NCBI GenBank assembly: GCA_027886175.1
Contig: JAJNNQ010000026.1
Span: 20,614,001-20,678,000, forward strand
Origin: Phylloscopus collybita
Taxonomy: Eukaryota; Chordata; Aves; Passeriformes; Phylloscopidae
Length of the DNA stretch: 64,000 nucleotides
Direction: 5' to 3'
The position numbers were made by a program, and so were the translations under genes. The notes under the pieces were generated by a model, which saw only the letters and a program-made list of their open reading frames with translations, was not told the DNA's origin and ran no database searches. This document shows positions 24,390-37,314 of the stretch, piece by piece. Positions within the stretch are counted from its first letter, which is position 1; the number at the start of each line of letters is the position of its first letter.

Positions 24390-24610
24390 TGAGCCTAAAG
24401 ATGCTCTATTTGTGGAAAAGCGTTTTCTTATTAACTAACCAGTTTTCGACAGGGTTTGTACAGAAACAATAGCCTCCCCCAGGGCAGGTAAATGTGACTG
24501 TGGCAGCAGTTAGCATTCCCCGGGGCCTTCCTGCAACTAGGATACAATTAGATCCATTTGTCTGCAAATGCTTTAAATATTTCAGCTGGTATGCCATTAA
24601 GGAATAAGAA
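24390..24610. promoter_or_regulatory. Candidate conserved non-coding block
   Basis: Repeat-free, well-mixed sequence with isolated CpGs (AAAAGCGTTTTC, TTTTCGACAGG, CCCCGGGG) in otherwise AT-leaning DNA. It has the texture of vertebrate conserved non-coding elements. Conservation itself could not be tested. Confidence 0.22.
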
Positions 24611-24729
24611 AGGGTTTTATGTGAAGAGCAACTCAGAGCACTGCAAAGCAGCCAATATCACAGACAAGGCATAAGAATGATTTGGGATAGATAATGGTTG
24701 TGAGTAATGTTATAAATGATCTCATAGAC

Positions 24730-24744
24730 TTTTTTTTTTTTTTT
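24730..24744 (-). repeat. Poly-T, 15 nt
   Basis: A short homopolymer T run in unique DNA. Confidence 0.9.
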
Positions 24745-27700
24745 CTTCTGTGAAGTAAATGACCTTCCTTCTCCCACTTAGGGAGCTATGTGGCCATTAC
24801 AGTGTGAAAAATGTTTCTCTCAGTCAGGACCACTCAGTACATTTTTACATTTGAGGTCCACTGGATAATTTTAATGACGTCTGCTCATTTTCACTCAGCT
24901 CTTCCTTGTGGTCTTGCCAAGACGCAGTGATGATGGCAAGGAACAAGGGCTCTCTCACTAGGATGCAGCAGGCTTCTCATCTAGCTCTTCTCTGATGTCT
25001 GAAACAGCACTTATGCACCTTTGCCTTTTCAACTCCAGATTCAGTGCTAGTGTTCTTATCAACAGCAGCAGGAAGATTTACTCATATTCCAGCTAAATTT
25101 ATAAGCATCAGTGAGAGCCACAGCATAACATGATGAGACACTACACCCCTGCAGCAGCAAGCAGAATATCCTTCTTTCAAAGGTCTGATGGGCAGTAACG
25201 TGAGCACAGCAGGCATGTGAGGATGCAGGCAGTGGCAGTTTTCTGTGAGCAGGAGGCCAGAGAAAAGAGGGTGTGACACACAGCACCGAGGTGATGCTGC
25301 CAAGCGGGCTATCAGTGGACATTGCACAGTCAGCACTGACCCAGGCTTTCTCCTTGCCTTTCCAGGCCATGTCTTGCAGGTGCCACATCGCTCACCCCTG
25401 TCACTGTACACACAGTCACAAAGCTGTAGCGTGGAGGTTCTAATTTGCGACATGCCAAGAGGCAGGGCTGCCCCAGGATCCTGGCTTTGCTCTCTTTCTG
25501 TATTAAGGCTGTGACAAAGAAGTTACATTTGGAAAAGAATCCCACTCAGGACCCACTTAAAATCTTTCCTCTTGGTAAAATTTTCCTTCTTTCCATCCCT
25601 GTGACATGTGCAACTGATGTGAAAACAATTATACCTTCATTATGCCTTTGTTTTCAGGAGATACTGGCATGGGAGATCTCATGAAAGGAGGTCTTGTGCC
25701 CTGGTCAGGATTTATTATTCTGGTTGTCTAGAAATGGATGAATAGCATGCAAAACCCTTGCATACTTGTAAGTTCAAGCACTTGTAATCATGTATTCAAA
25801 ATTGTTAGACATTATAGCTAAAAGTCCAACTGAGACATCTTTAGAAGAGCAAAACCCCCACAAAAATATTTCTGTGATACAAATTATTCAAATCCCTATT
25901 AGTCTCACCCATTCTACTAGTCAAAGCCTATATGAAGGATTCCTGCACGGAACAAGATTCAGCACATATGGCAACAATTGTGCAACTTCTTTTGATTCCC
26001 AAATTGCTACATTTACCACAAAAACATTGTTTCAGTCAGAGTCGCCTTGCAAATGTGTTTCAACTTAATATGTCAGTTAAAGCACCCCACAAAACCTGAA
26101 GCCCTGCCTCCTTTATCATTCAGGACTTGTTCTGGCAAAGCTCCCTTCAAGTCAAGCAGAGACACCACCACTCCGGACAAAAGCTTCACAGTTTGGCTCA
26201 ATAAACTTGTCATCTTCACATAAAGAAATGGATAAAGATGCAAGCAAGCCATTGTCCTGACATGTCATGTAGCTTTGAGGCAGGACACTTTGTTGAGCCT
26301 CTAAGTGGGCCACCAGACCAACTCTGGCGTGATCAGTGGTGCTGAGCTTAAACCTTTAGTCATGGCAGCCCTGCGGTGACTCTCCGGCTGCTCTGCCGTG
26401 AGCAGCTGTGGCGGCCACACAGGCACAGATGAAAACCCAGGTCAAGCTTGCAAGTTCTGATGCATTTCTGGTGTTCACACCAACACTGTGGCCTCCCGCC
26501 CTGCCCCATCTCGTGGTGGGAGCGCACTTAGGTACATCCACCCTGAGCGCTGGAAACCTGCCAACAATAAACCCACAAGTGCCCCTCACTGCTTTGTAGC
26601 CTCCCTTTGTAGCCAGAACGTAACAATTGCTTCCCATGGCTTTCTCCCCTTTCCCCACAGCACTAGAATGTGGGCTGCTTGCTGGTGCCTGGTGAGGGTG
26701 GCTCTGGTGCCAGACTATGAGATGTAATTAAGACATGAGCAGGTGACTCCCATATGGTGCGGGCTGACCGGTTGTGTGCAGAGACCTCATGTTTGACTGG
26801 TAAATTATCACGTCATATTTCCAGGGAGAGTAGGTGGTGGGCTCGTGCCATACTCGAGCACACTCTGTGCTACATTTAACAGAATACTTCTTTCAAGTTT
26901 ATCAGTGTTTTTTGGAACCCATAGACCAAAATATCTAATGTAGCTCATTTACCTTATGCTCAACAGCATTGAACATGGGCCCCTAAAGTTTATGGGCATT
27001 CAGGGTGACAGATTGCCTGGATTTGAGATAGATGCCATTGTGCAATAAAATGTTCATGTTTGGAGTTGAAAAAGAAAATGATTTAGTGGAATATTGATTT
27101 TATAAGGAGAGGGGGAATTACAATTGGTGATTGGAGTTAGTCCAGCCAGAGATGAGTCAAAGCAAATGAGAAGATTCATGCACTTATGTTAGGAACTTAG
27201 TTTCCCTTACTTAGATAATTACTTATCTGTCATTGTAGAAAACCTTACAAATGCAAATGCAATATCTTGGTGAGATAGGGAAGAGTTGTTATCTTCCATG
27301 ATGCTCACATCAGAGGCCCAGAACGTTCAGGCAATACCCACACAGTTTGTTGAGGTTCCTCTTGAAGGCCACCACCATGGTCCAAGCTGTTAGGGCACCC
27401 CATCTGCCATCAGATCAGGGATATGGTTGGCCATGCAAGCCACCTCAAAGAGTCATTCTCACACTATACCCACAGCTGATATGTTTGCATCCTCTGATCC
27501 CAACTCCTGGAAGTACAGGCACTTTAGGTATCCAAATCCCTGCAGGCCTTCAGCTTCCCACTGACCAGGGTGCTACGATAGGCTGATATGGGTGAGCAGA
27601 AAGGGACCTTTGCAAAAGGGTATGATATCATCACCTGGGTTGGGATCAAACACAGAGAGCCCCAGGCAGACCACTCTCCCTTACACCAGCTATGAAAATT

Positions 27701-27800
27701 TCTAGAGGCTTTTTCCACCAAGCTCAGACCTGTCAAGCTCAGGGTAAGACCATGACCCACACTTCTTTTTGCATAGAGGAGATGGAAGACACTGCATGAA

Positions 27801-27856
27801 CTAAGAGTTTGCCCAAGGTCCTAAATCAAAATAATAAGCAGATGTAGACTGCAAAA
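27801..27856 (-). repeat. Possible MIR-like scrap
   Basis: The block AGAGTTTGCCCAAGGTCCTAAATC followed by AATAAGCAGATGTAGACTGCAAAAC resembles the reverse complement of MIR-type SINEs ('ACTTGCCCAAGGTCACACAG...'). Only about 50 nt are recognisable, so chance is a real alternative. Confidence 0.25.
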
Positions 27857-28072
27857 CTATTGTGCAATTGTCAAAAGCAAAAACCTCTGATCTCTAATGC
27901 AAGAAAATTATAATCCCCTGCAGAGAGGTTACTGCCAAGGGGTAAACCCCAAAACAGTCCACATTTAATAGCTTTGCACCATTAATGGCTAAAAACAACA
28001 CTAAACTTTTACAAAAGTTCCAGACTCCCTCACTGGGGAATGCACAGATAATAGAGGTATTTTCATATCACT

Positions 28073-28074
<2 letters not shown>

Positions 28075-28118
<44 letters not shown>
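28075..28118 (-). repeat. Poly-T homopolymer, 44 nt
   Basis: The longest homopolymer in the window, 44 uninterrupted T. On the minus strand it would be a poly-A tail, but the DNA on its 3' side (28119 on) resembles no LINE, SINE or processed transcript and no clear target-site duplication flanks it. A slippage-expanded microsatellite is the simplest reading. Its length may be affected by assembly error. Confidence 0.95.
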
Positions 28119-28125
<7 letters not shown>

Positions 28126-29459
28126 GCCAGCTCAGATAAAGCACAGACCCCACACTGAAAGACTGGTCACTCTCTATTACAACAGCCATCTGGAGTCCTC
28201 TCAGACTAAATGTGCCCAGGCCATCACTGGTTTATGACTGGAACAGGCCACTACAGAAGAACAGAAAGCATAAAATTGTAACATGACCTAAAGCTTAAAA
28301 ATAAGTAAGAAATATAGTCTGCCCTTTTAGCACTTTCTTGGGGTCTGAAGAAGTTCAATAAATAAAGAATGAGAGCCGCTAGCCCTTTCTGACATACTAT
28401 GTCAGGTGTCAAATCCAGATTATGAGCTATCCATCCATCTTCTTGGTAAAGTGGATCTGTTTCCATCATCTGTAAAAGAGCAGATAGGACAGTTTACCCT
28501 ACCACACACATAAAAAAAAAAGTAATAGTAAAAAAAAATAAAAAGGGTAGAAAAATCCACAAAATATCTTGGTGGTCTTCCTCTGAGTCCTGTTCATATT
28601 TTTCATGTTGTCCTTTACCAATCCAAGGAAGCACAGCCTGCTCACTTGTCTGGCTTGGAAGCCAAAGTCCCACAGAGGGGGCTGCCTCTAGTAAGAGCCC
28701 TGGGGCTCACAGTGCTAACACCCGTCCTGACACACAGAGGAGGTGTGGGGATAACTGTGGCTTGTGCATGAGTGGTCCAGCATGAGGTGGTACAGAGTCA
28801 AGACCTGGCAGTCACATTCCTCCTGTCATGCATCCTCAGGACTACCTGCAGTGCTGCTCCTCAGGGTCTTCCCCTCTCCTTGCAGTCGTGGCTTTTCCAA
28901 AGCAGCAATCCTGTACTTACTCTTTTGGTGTGAAAAGGTGCACCAGGATTCCAGACAGGCCATACATCTTGTGTCCATGCCCCAGCAGTTCTGTGGAGGC
29001 CAAATGCTAGAAGGTGAAGACTTGTCAGTTTTCTCACAACTTCAGGGTTCCATGCACCACTCAGAGCAATCTCCAGAGAGGGTATTGCAGAACACTATCT
29101 GTATTTCCAATAGTGAATGCTGTGGAGGGCAAACAGAAGGCCAGGTTTCTTACAGATTTCATGCCTAGAGATGTTAAGTGAAGTGGGCTGCTTTGGCAGC
29201 TGGGCACCCAGGCAATGAAAAAAAATCAGCCTTGAGTTTCGCAGCAGGGCCACTTTAGTTAGATTATGTTGGATAGGTGCTGACCATGGCTCAGGAGAAA
29301 AGTAAGATGCTGAAATTTAGGTCTCTAAAGGCAGCTGTCAATCTCCTCATCTGGCTGTCCTCATCACTGTCTATCCCCTTATGCAGATGCCTATGCACAA
29401 AGAAATCCCTATTTAAGACAAAACAAAGCAAACTTTTTCTTATCACCTATGGGGCTTTG
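28119..29459. other. Unique non-coding DNA
   Basis: No gene recognised. An A-rich patch at 28511-28543 contains two A runs. A 134-codon open frame at 28764-29168 has no known motif. Confidence 0.5.
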
Positions 29460-29930
29460 TAACACGCGGCATTGTTTTTCTTCCAAGCATAACAAAGGTC
29501 TGCGGCAGGATTTATCAGCACACCAACAAGGCTCTTTATTCAGCGCAGGTGAGAGGACAAAGCGGTGCCTCCCTGCCTGCCCTCGAGGACCTTACACAGT
29601 GCCTACACAAACATGAGCAACGCGTGTAGCTGTTGCACTGTGCACTTGCAGGGTGGAAGTGTCAATCTGATTTCCTGAAAGGGTACTTTTCATGATGCCT
29701 CATGACATAATAGTCTTGTAGCATCTTTAATTTAAAATAAAAGCTCCTGCAGAGGATTGCTCTCGCAGGCTTCCCGACCTGAAGAGCTCAAGCGGGGAGA
29801 TGGCATGCAGACAGCTGTACCGTGGAGGATTCCACTCATGGCTCTTTCATTGTTTGTTTGACGGTAATGCAGAAAAGGTGCAATCGAGATCAGCATCAGT
29901 CGCGCTGCGTGTCACCCAAATACACAGAGA
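29460..29930. promoter_or_regulatory. CpG-retaining candidate regulatory block
   Basis: I count 17 CpG dinucleotides between 29464 and 29909, among them three CGCG tetramers, in a region whose surroundings have few. It is free of recognised repeats and has no long open frame. Retained CpGs suggest low germline methylation or selection, as at a distal enhancer, orphan CpG island or alternative promoter. No TATA box or transcript start can be assigned. The CpGs fall in two groups, 29464-29625 and 29764-29909. Confidence 0.35.
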
Positions 29931-32819
29931 GATGTAGATGCAGGTCTGAAAATCTGTAGGCATACTTAACTAGCTGCTTTTGATCTCTATAGCACCGTGA
30001 GGCAACAGCAACTCCCACCAGACAGATGAGCAGAGGCTGAAGGAGCCAGAGGTCAGGTCTGTGCAGTGTCATCCTCAGGCACACGCACTGACACTATTCA
30101 ACAAGGTGGTGTCAAAGAAAAGCTATCTGATTCATCAAATCATAGGTCTGCCCATGTAAGGTATCCATTCTGAGAGTGATTTTAAGTGGATTTTGGCCTA
30201 GGAACCCCAAAAGTATACATTTGCCTCTTTCTTCACACAGAAGAGATGCCTGATCTAATTTACAGCAGGGACACACAAGCAATATTGTCAGCACAGGTAT
30301 GGGAAAGAATCCCTTCAGGGGGGGAAAGAGTGGCTGAGGGTGGGGTTTAGGTCCCTGATTTGGCATTGACACCAGCACTGGGGTGTCTGCAAAGCTCAGC
30401 CTCAGGAGCAGCAGGTCTGGGTACCCCCACTGCTGCCAGGTAGCATGTGTCCAATCACAGCTGTGTCCGCAAGAGGATCAGGGGGGAGAGAAGGAGAATT
30501 AGAGCAGACCAAGAGAGGAAAGATGTCATTGGCTGCACAGGAACGCTTTTTTTAGGTACTGTCTGCCATTTCTTTTCCTCATTTTATTCTATTTCTCTGA
30601 CATGAATAATTTAGAAAATTAACAGATTAAAAATTAATATATGCCATTGTAGAATGTGCATGGAGGCCCATTGCAAGAGATTATCCTTTCCCCATTCATA
30701 CTGTGGGCCCAAAGCTGACCTTAGCTACCCCACTGGACTCAAACATGTTTATTTTTTCCTTTGTGCATTTTGGATCCAACAGCTCGGGGAAAACTGAACA
30801 AAGCTGGGGAATGGAATTACCAGCCTAAAAACAAGGCAGATCACGGCTGTGACATTTCTTCACTAAGAACTAAAAAATAAAAGCACAGAGAAAAGAAGGA
30901 CTGACTGAAAGGGTACGTGAAGAATTTCCCCTTGAGAACCTGTTTCTGTGTCTTTGGGGATTAATTTAGTCAAGAAGGGGACTCTGGATACATTATAATG
31001 CCTGCTGTTTCAACTGAAGGCTATTCTAAGCAAACAAAATCTTAAAAATACACAAAATCTTAAAAATACACAAAGCAAAGCCATAAGCCCAAGAGAGATG
31101 GCTCTGAAGCAGTATTTCGATCACCCTGTATCTGATACAAAAGTTTCTATTCAGCTCAGTTTATAACAGTTTAAACAATGTATTTTTAACAGGGAAGGAA
31201 AAGAAAAATAAAACATTTCATGGTAAGCCACATGATTAATGACCATATGAAAGGAATTGCTTTGCACTCACCAGGAAGGCAAGTTTTGTGATTCAGCCTT
31301 TGGGCTTGAGAAAAGTTCCAATTTTAGTAGAATCCATTCAATGCTTAATTTTTCCAGGGTAAACTCAGTGACTACCTGTCAGTGTTCTATCTGCATTTAC
31401 TCTATTAGGATTCACATCACTGTGTTTTCCAAGCTGCTACTGTGTGTGAACTTTCATTAGAACTTTCTTTGTTATCTGCCTGATATGGATGTGGAATATT
31501 TTGGTCAGGGTGAGGCTAAAGTCTGATACAGTGCACTCAAAATTTTCCACAGTACAGGCTGGCTTTTTTCTGGCATGCATTGATCAAACCTTTGTTTCAA
31601 GTCTTTGCAAACTGCTTGTGATCTGTTCACTTTGGGTTCACCCTCTGCTTTTGTCTGGTTTCCCCATATTCTCATTCCTCGCCTCTTCTCCCACTTGTCT
31701 TTTACTTCCACTTGCATTGCAGCTTTCCAGCTGGAGTTACAGCCCTACAGAGGAATCCCCCCAAAACCCAAACCAAGACATAAATCACATAAGAAGCATG
31801 CAGGTAGTCTCGTATTTGCTGCCACCACACTATTTGCTGTGCTTAAACATAGCAGTCTATTTCTTCCTGGATTGAGAACTAGATGAAGGCACTTTAGCAA
31901 CTGAGGTCACCCTACTCTTCTTTTCTTTTTAAGCACTGCTTTGTGTCCCTTCTCCTCCCCTGCCACAAGCACTGAGCATCCAGGATGAAGAAACACAGGG
32001 CAATGGGGCAATCCATGGGCTGGGGGCATGTCCCCTCATTGCCTCTAGCCCAGTGAGTTTCTCCCCTCTTAGAGGGAAGTGCAGCAGTGGCAGCTAAATT
32101 AGGGAAGGTGAGGTCTCTGTATAAGGTCACCCTCTTACAGCAAGGGACAGCTTTTCTCTGCATTTCTCCATCACAAGTCTTCCCCTGGATGGCTTTTCAG
32201 GGTCTGGGCCCCACAGCGTGGAGAGGTTGGAGCTCTGCAGCCGTGTTGCATGGGGCAAGAAACTGGGGTCTCTCCCCTCTTCAGCTTAATCTGAAGAACA
32301 GGGATGCTGGGAACATACTCTTGTATTCAGAGCTCATCCCAGAACATTTGGTACCCTCATCCTTAACCCTGAGGAGATCACGGTCCCACAGGAGCCCTCA
32401 CAGTCACTACCACCACCAGTACCCTGACAACATCAGAAGACAGAAGGGCTGCAGTGTATTTATCCCCTCTTGGCACCTGTCTTCTTAGGGGTAATCCAGA
32501 ACAAAGTCTCCAACCTACCCATTGTTAAGGCTTTTTCTTTTTTCTGTCTGTCTATCTGTCCAGCAGAAACCAGCTGCTGTTTTTGCAGTGTCTGGCATGC
32601 TCAGATTGCAGGTTTGTTGGCACTTTAATAATTTTATTAATAATTATTATGATTAATTTACATTGTCCCACTCCACACTGTACACATTGGCCTTGCAAAG
32701 CTGTTGCTTGCAAGCCTCGTCCCCCAACACAGCTGCATTTTCTGTGGTGTGCCTGATCTACGTGTAATTCATGGCTCAGCTGGGATTTCTGTGGCATAAA
32801 TAGCATTACACCATTATGA
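29931..32819. other. Unique non-coding DNA
   Basis: No gene recognised. An 18-bp tandem duplication at 31034-31069 repeats ACAAAATCTTAAAAATAC. An AT-rich TTATTAATAATTATTATG patch lies near 32635-32652. Open frames of 128-133 codons at 31489-31875 and 32087-32488 overlap others and show no known motif. Confidence 0.5.
31034..31069 (+). repeat. 18-bp tandem duplication, 2 copies
   Basis: ACAAAATCTTAAAAATAC occurs at 31034-31051 and again directly at 31052-31069 with no mismatch, so the duplication is recent or conserved. Confidence 0.9.
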
Positions 32820-33150
32820 AATGACAACAGATGCCAGAGCTGTTATCTGTCAAAGTGGAGCCCGAGAGTGCAACTTCTACCACACTAGCAGCAATTAGGT
32901 TTGCAAGTGTAACCGGATCCTATTGTTAATCCCAATTCTGTTTGGGCATCTGTAACAACTGGTTATGTTGTAAGACCACTATGGCTTCCAAGTAAGAAAT
33001 CACAGCATTCTCATTATGTGCTGAGTGTTCATCACATCAGATCCATTTCTCAGCATTTAATGTTAATTACTAGCTTGGGTTTGTATTAGCTGAGAGCTAA
33101 ATGATGTAGTACTGCAGAAAACTATTAGGATCTGCGTCACATAGGCAAAC
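32820..33150. promoter_or_regulatory. Candidate conserved non-coding block
   Basis: A repeat-free stretch with TAAT-core sites (GTTAATCC at about 32924, GTTAATTACTAG at about 33062) and isolated CpGs. The texture suggests conserved non-coding DNA, but this is a visual impression only. Confidence 0.22.
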
Positions 33151-36100
33151 ATGACCATCCACTTCCAGAATGTGAAATGAATAATGAGTGGGTATAAAGG
33201 AGTTCTCAGAAACCCCAGCTGAATGCATTCAAGAGTAGTGCTTCCTCTTTAATGGGCTCTCTGCCAGAATGACACATCACTCTGCCTCACTGAAGTAATT
33301 TATAAACAGTCCTTCACAACACTCTTTTCTCTCTTGTGTGTGCTGTTTCTCCTCACAGGGATAGCTGCAGAGGGAGGATGCACCTGACAGTAAAATTCTG
33401 CACGGTTCAGAATAGCAAAACTCCTGGAGAGAGCGAGAACCTAACTCTCCCCAGGACTAAGCCTGAAGGAAAAGGGAGAGCAGGGTGATGTGAAAAGCAG
33501 AGTTACATAGAAGGAGTTGGCTACAGACCAAATTCCCAATTCTTTGAGGCTGACTTGGGTTTTCCACTCAAAAGCACTGCCTTGGTTTCAGACTGTAATG
33601 CAATATCCGAAAGCATTCTGTGTAGCTCCCTGCATTCCTGGAGAAAGCCAGGCCGGAGCTTGAGGATGAAGTAAAGGTCTGTGAGGTTTGCACATCATTC
33701 CCCCCAAGGGACGGTGCTGAGGTGTATCAAAGAGAGTGTTTAAAGGGAGGGAAAGGAGCTTCTTAAAATCTCTGTGTACCTTCCCCTCCCTTCCTCTCTT
33801 TCTGCCCAAGCACGCTCCCATGCAATGAGTCACTGGTGGTTGTCACAGACTTGGGATCCCCACTGTACTATTCAGTACACAAGAACACAGTCCTTGCTTA
33901 CAACACAAACATGAAAAACTAGATCCAGAGACACAACAAACCACAGGGCAATTTCAGCCATCCCACAGGTCCGGCAAACTACAGACAAGATTTTGGCCTG
34001 CAGTGCTCAAATGAGAGTCTTTCTGAGAGCAGGAGCTGGAAGAAAGGGAGAGAGCATTACACATCTTTAATCAAGAGCTCCACCCAAGCCCGAGGAGAAA
34101 ATAGCAGAGGTGCTTGCTTGTGGCTGTGAAGGTGGAAGTCAGCCTCCTGACAGTGAATGAAGGTTTATGGGCAGGGTGGGGACAGGCTCTATTAGAGCTT
34201 GCAAGCAAAGAGAAATTATTTCTGCCTGATATCACAAAGAGATGAGAGCCAGCACAGGGATGTGATCACCACAGAGGGAAAGGAGCCAGCAAAGAAAAAG
34301 TGATGATTGGGTAGTCTAGGCAATGGGCAAAGGAAATGACCACTGCAGCAAAGTTCCTGCTGCAATAAAAATGTTAAGATGCTGGATGTTGTTTCCAACC
34401 AGCCAGGAATCATTATATGTAGATGGAGTATGAACAAGAAATCTTTGGGGCATAAACTTGGCATGTTTTTTTAAGAGAAAATACTAATTACTTAGGTTAG
34501 AAGAAAAAAATGCTTCCCCAAATATCTAAAAATCCTTATGCCAGAAGGCCTGTTACAGCTTTTTCAGGAAAGGAGAATCACCTTCTCCTTTGGGTAACTT
34601 GACCATCAATTACCTGCTTCAACAAAGTGATTCCTTTGTCTGCTGCCAGCTATTTATGTGATTGTTTATACATGGCCCTAGAGACGTTCTGGACTTGCAG
34701 TCTAGATGTGAAACTACAGACTCACATCGAAAGCACAGACAGCACTGTATCAGGAAAAAAAAAATCCTAAACAGACAAACTCTAATCAAAATCCTTTAGG
34801 AGAACTTTAAGAAATTTCCTGCCTTTAACTAGCTCTGTATTATGAGATACAGCACTGCATCTGAGATACAGCGGATCTGCCAGAAGAGTGCTGGGAGTTG
34901 CAAGGGAAGCTGTTCAATTGCCGGCTTTATACAGAGAAACTGTCTATATCCTTCCTTGCTACAGTTTCTTGGGCTTTAACAGCCCTTCCCTTTTGTCCCT
35001 TTGAACATGCAGTACTTCTGCCTAGATGCGCTGGAGCCTCTGTTACTTCAAAACCATTGTTGGGAATTTCCACAATCGCAGCCTTCTCCTACTGTTGGAG
35101 GAAAGGATGGCTTCTGACAATGAACTTCACATACATGCAGACAAGAAACGCATTGTGTGGCTTCCCAGTTGCCTTTGTTTCCCTGTTTTGCAGAATTTGC
35201 TTCTCTCATCAACCTGCCTGGGGCTGCCAGGGACTAATGTTGCCAGTGTGGTGTTGGATACATCAGTCAAATGCTGAGCTTTGAACAGAGAGTATCTTCC
35301 TTTACAATTAAAATGAGCTGCTATCTGGGGAAAGGTAAAGCTGTCAACTCCAAGGAAATTTAACTTGTCCAGTAATCTCCTCCTATTTCAAGGCTTCATG
35401 ACCTCTGTGAAAAGACACTACAAATTTTGTTAGTATGGCTCCTACAGTAATTCAGCTAAATCCTATTGAACTACTTCAACTACTTCATTTCATCTTCAAC
35501 AGCAGGCTTAGAACCTGAACACTTCTATAAATTGAAAACAAATGTAGGTTAAATACCCAGCAGGGATTTCTCTATCTACCCCAAAAACAACTCAGCACTT
35601 TCCCTCCTCCTCATAGCACCAACAACTTCTTGATAGGAAAAAATTACTAGGAACACAAATGAGTTTGCAGCAAATACAACAGGGTAAAACAAAAACACAA
35701 CAGCAGTGGAAAATAAAGAGGAAAGCATATCAAGTAAGAAAACAATCAACATCTTCACATAAACCTCTGGTTCCATCCTTTCCTCGAGGAAGGACAAGGG
35801 ACAGAGGTACCACAAATACCAGGTTTTGCCTCCTCTCTAGGGCTGACTTCAGAGGCCAGACTCCCAAGGACCTGTCTCGTGGAGAAAGGCAGCCAGCTCC
35901 AGAAGGCAGTTCAGGGCACCTTAGGAGACTTCAGATCTGGAAGGTCCTCAGACCCCTTTCACTCCAGCACAGCAGCAGACAAGCGATGCTGGCTTAAGGC
36001 AAATTATCAGCCCCTCTCTTGATATGGTAAAGCCAGGGAGAGGATCACAGGGAGAAAATGCAGCTCTTCTCTCTGAGTTCAGGGACAGAGTAGGTCTGCC

Positions 36101-36946
36101 CACTGGACTGAATGATCTGTCTCCATGGGCTGTTCCCCTCTAGGTGCCTCCTGTGGCAACAAAACCAGACACAAACTCCAATCTGGAGAAAACAGACTTC
36201 TGAGGAACAGCACCTTTCTGGTGAGGAAGGGATGATTTCCCATACACAAGTGAGGTTCTGCGATTTCCTGAGATGAGACAGCATTGTACAAGAGTGGCTC
36301 TGCTCTCTGCTGTGTGGTGCTGCTGGAGAGCTGGCAGGAGCCCAAGCAGTGGCTGAGCCAACAGGCTCAGAGTTGTCCTGTACCCTTTGGGTCAGCTGAG
36401 TTAGCTGGATTGTATGAGAAAAGGAGCATAGCTGAGGGCCATTGGCTTAGCTAATGCTCCAAAAGGAAAGAGAAAAGGAAAGGGAAAAGCCACTCCAATA
36501 GAGAAAGTTGATAACAAAGTTCATAATTAGGAGAAAGGATGTCAAATGTTTCAAGGCTCTTTGACTATAAGTCACCAACCTGGAACACTTAAAGAAGAGT
36601 GAGTGTGGGTGTTCAGCAGAGACAGATGCCCCCAATCAGTAATTATCCGTGCTTAAAAGAAAACTTTAAAGTTTGCTGCCTTACAGATTTCACTGGCAGG
36701 GTTAGTTGTCAAAGGAAGTGCATATGCATAGTACTAATGTTAGCAAGGAGTGGGATTTACAAATGACATTTATCTCCAGCATTCAAAGAATAATAGCTGA
36801 GGATGTGAAGGACTAAGGAGTGCTTGTTTGGCTATTTCATTACTCTGGTATTGTCAAAAACTAGCATACTTATCTCTATGGCTCTTGCATTCTGGACTGT
36901 GACAAATTAGTCAAAAGACAAAAATCTTCGTATATAGTGGGAGAGC

Positions 36947-36997
36947 TATATATAAATATATGTGTGTCTGTGTATGTGTGAGGGGGGAGGGGGTGGG
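36947..36997 (+). repeat. TA/TG simple repeat with G runs
   Basis: TATATAAATATATGTGTGTC is followed by TGTGTATGTGTGAG and then GGGGGGAGGGGGTGGG. It is an imperfect dinucleotide repeat that passes into a purine-rich stretch. Confidence 0.8.
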
Positions 36998-37150
36998 TAT
37001 TCCAACATACACTGAAAACATTTTCCCTGATTGTCCCTGAATCATCACAGTGATCTCTTTTAGTTTGGCTAAAAATATGAACGTTGTGTCATCAAATATG
37101 GCCAAGAGGTAGTACTATTATAGATACTGCATTCTTACCAGCAGTCATAA

Positions 37151-37200
37151 GCAAACAAACAAACCAAAAAACAAACCAGGAAACCCCAACAAAAAACACA
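37151..37200 (+). repeat. C/A-rich simple repeat
   Basis: Imperfect CAAA and ACCAAAAAAC units with AACCCCAACAAAAAAC near the end. It resembles the tracts at 5736-5797 and 51497-51548. Confidence 0.8.
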
Positions 37201-37314
37201 AGAGTATAAGAGCATTTACACTGCAAGAAATCCTGGATGATGAGCTGAGGTATTAGCAGACTGCTAAGAATATTCCTGGACATTTCTGGCCCCTGAAAGA
37301 GCTTCTTTTAGGGT

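Larger units (their letters stand above)
22151..28074. other. Unique non-coding DNA
   Basis: No gene recognised in about 5.9 kb apart from the sites listed separately: (TGC)7 at 22595, T runs at 23594 and 24730, a candidate conserved block at 24390 and a weak MIR-like scrap at 27801. A CpG-rich patch at about 26365-26560 carries only short overlapping open frames. Confidence 0.5.
33151..37314. other. Unique non-coding DNA with low-complexity patches
   Basis: No gene recognised. Open frames near 34898-35284 and 35659-35997 lack any known motif. An alternating T/A then T/G tract lies at 36947-36980, followed by G runs (6, 5 and 3 G) at 36982-36997. The G runs fall short of a canonical four-run quadruplex. 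Confidence 0.5.

Noticed and set aside
28119..28200. Processed pseudogene on the minus strand with the 44-nt T run as its tail
   Set aside because: The adjoining sequence resembles no transcript or LINE, and no target-site duplication was found.
36982..36997. G-quadruplex candidate
   Set aside because: It has only three usable G runs (6, 5 and 3 G) and no fourth run within loop distance.
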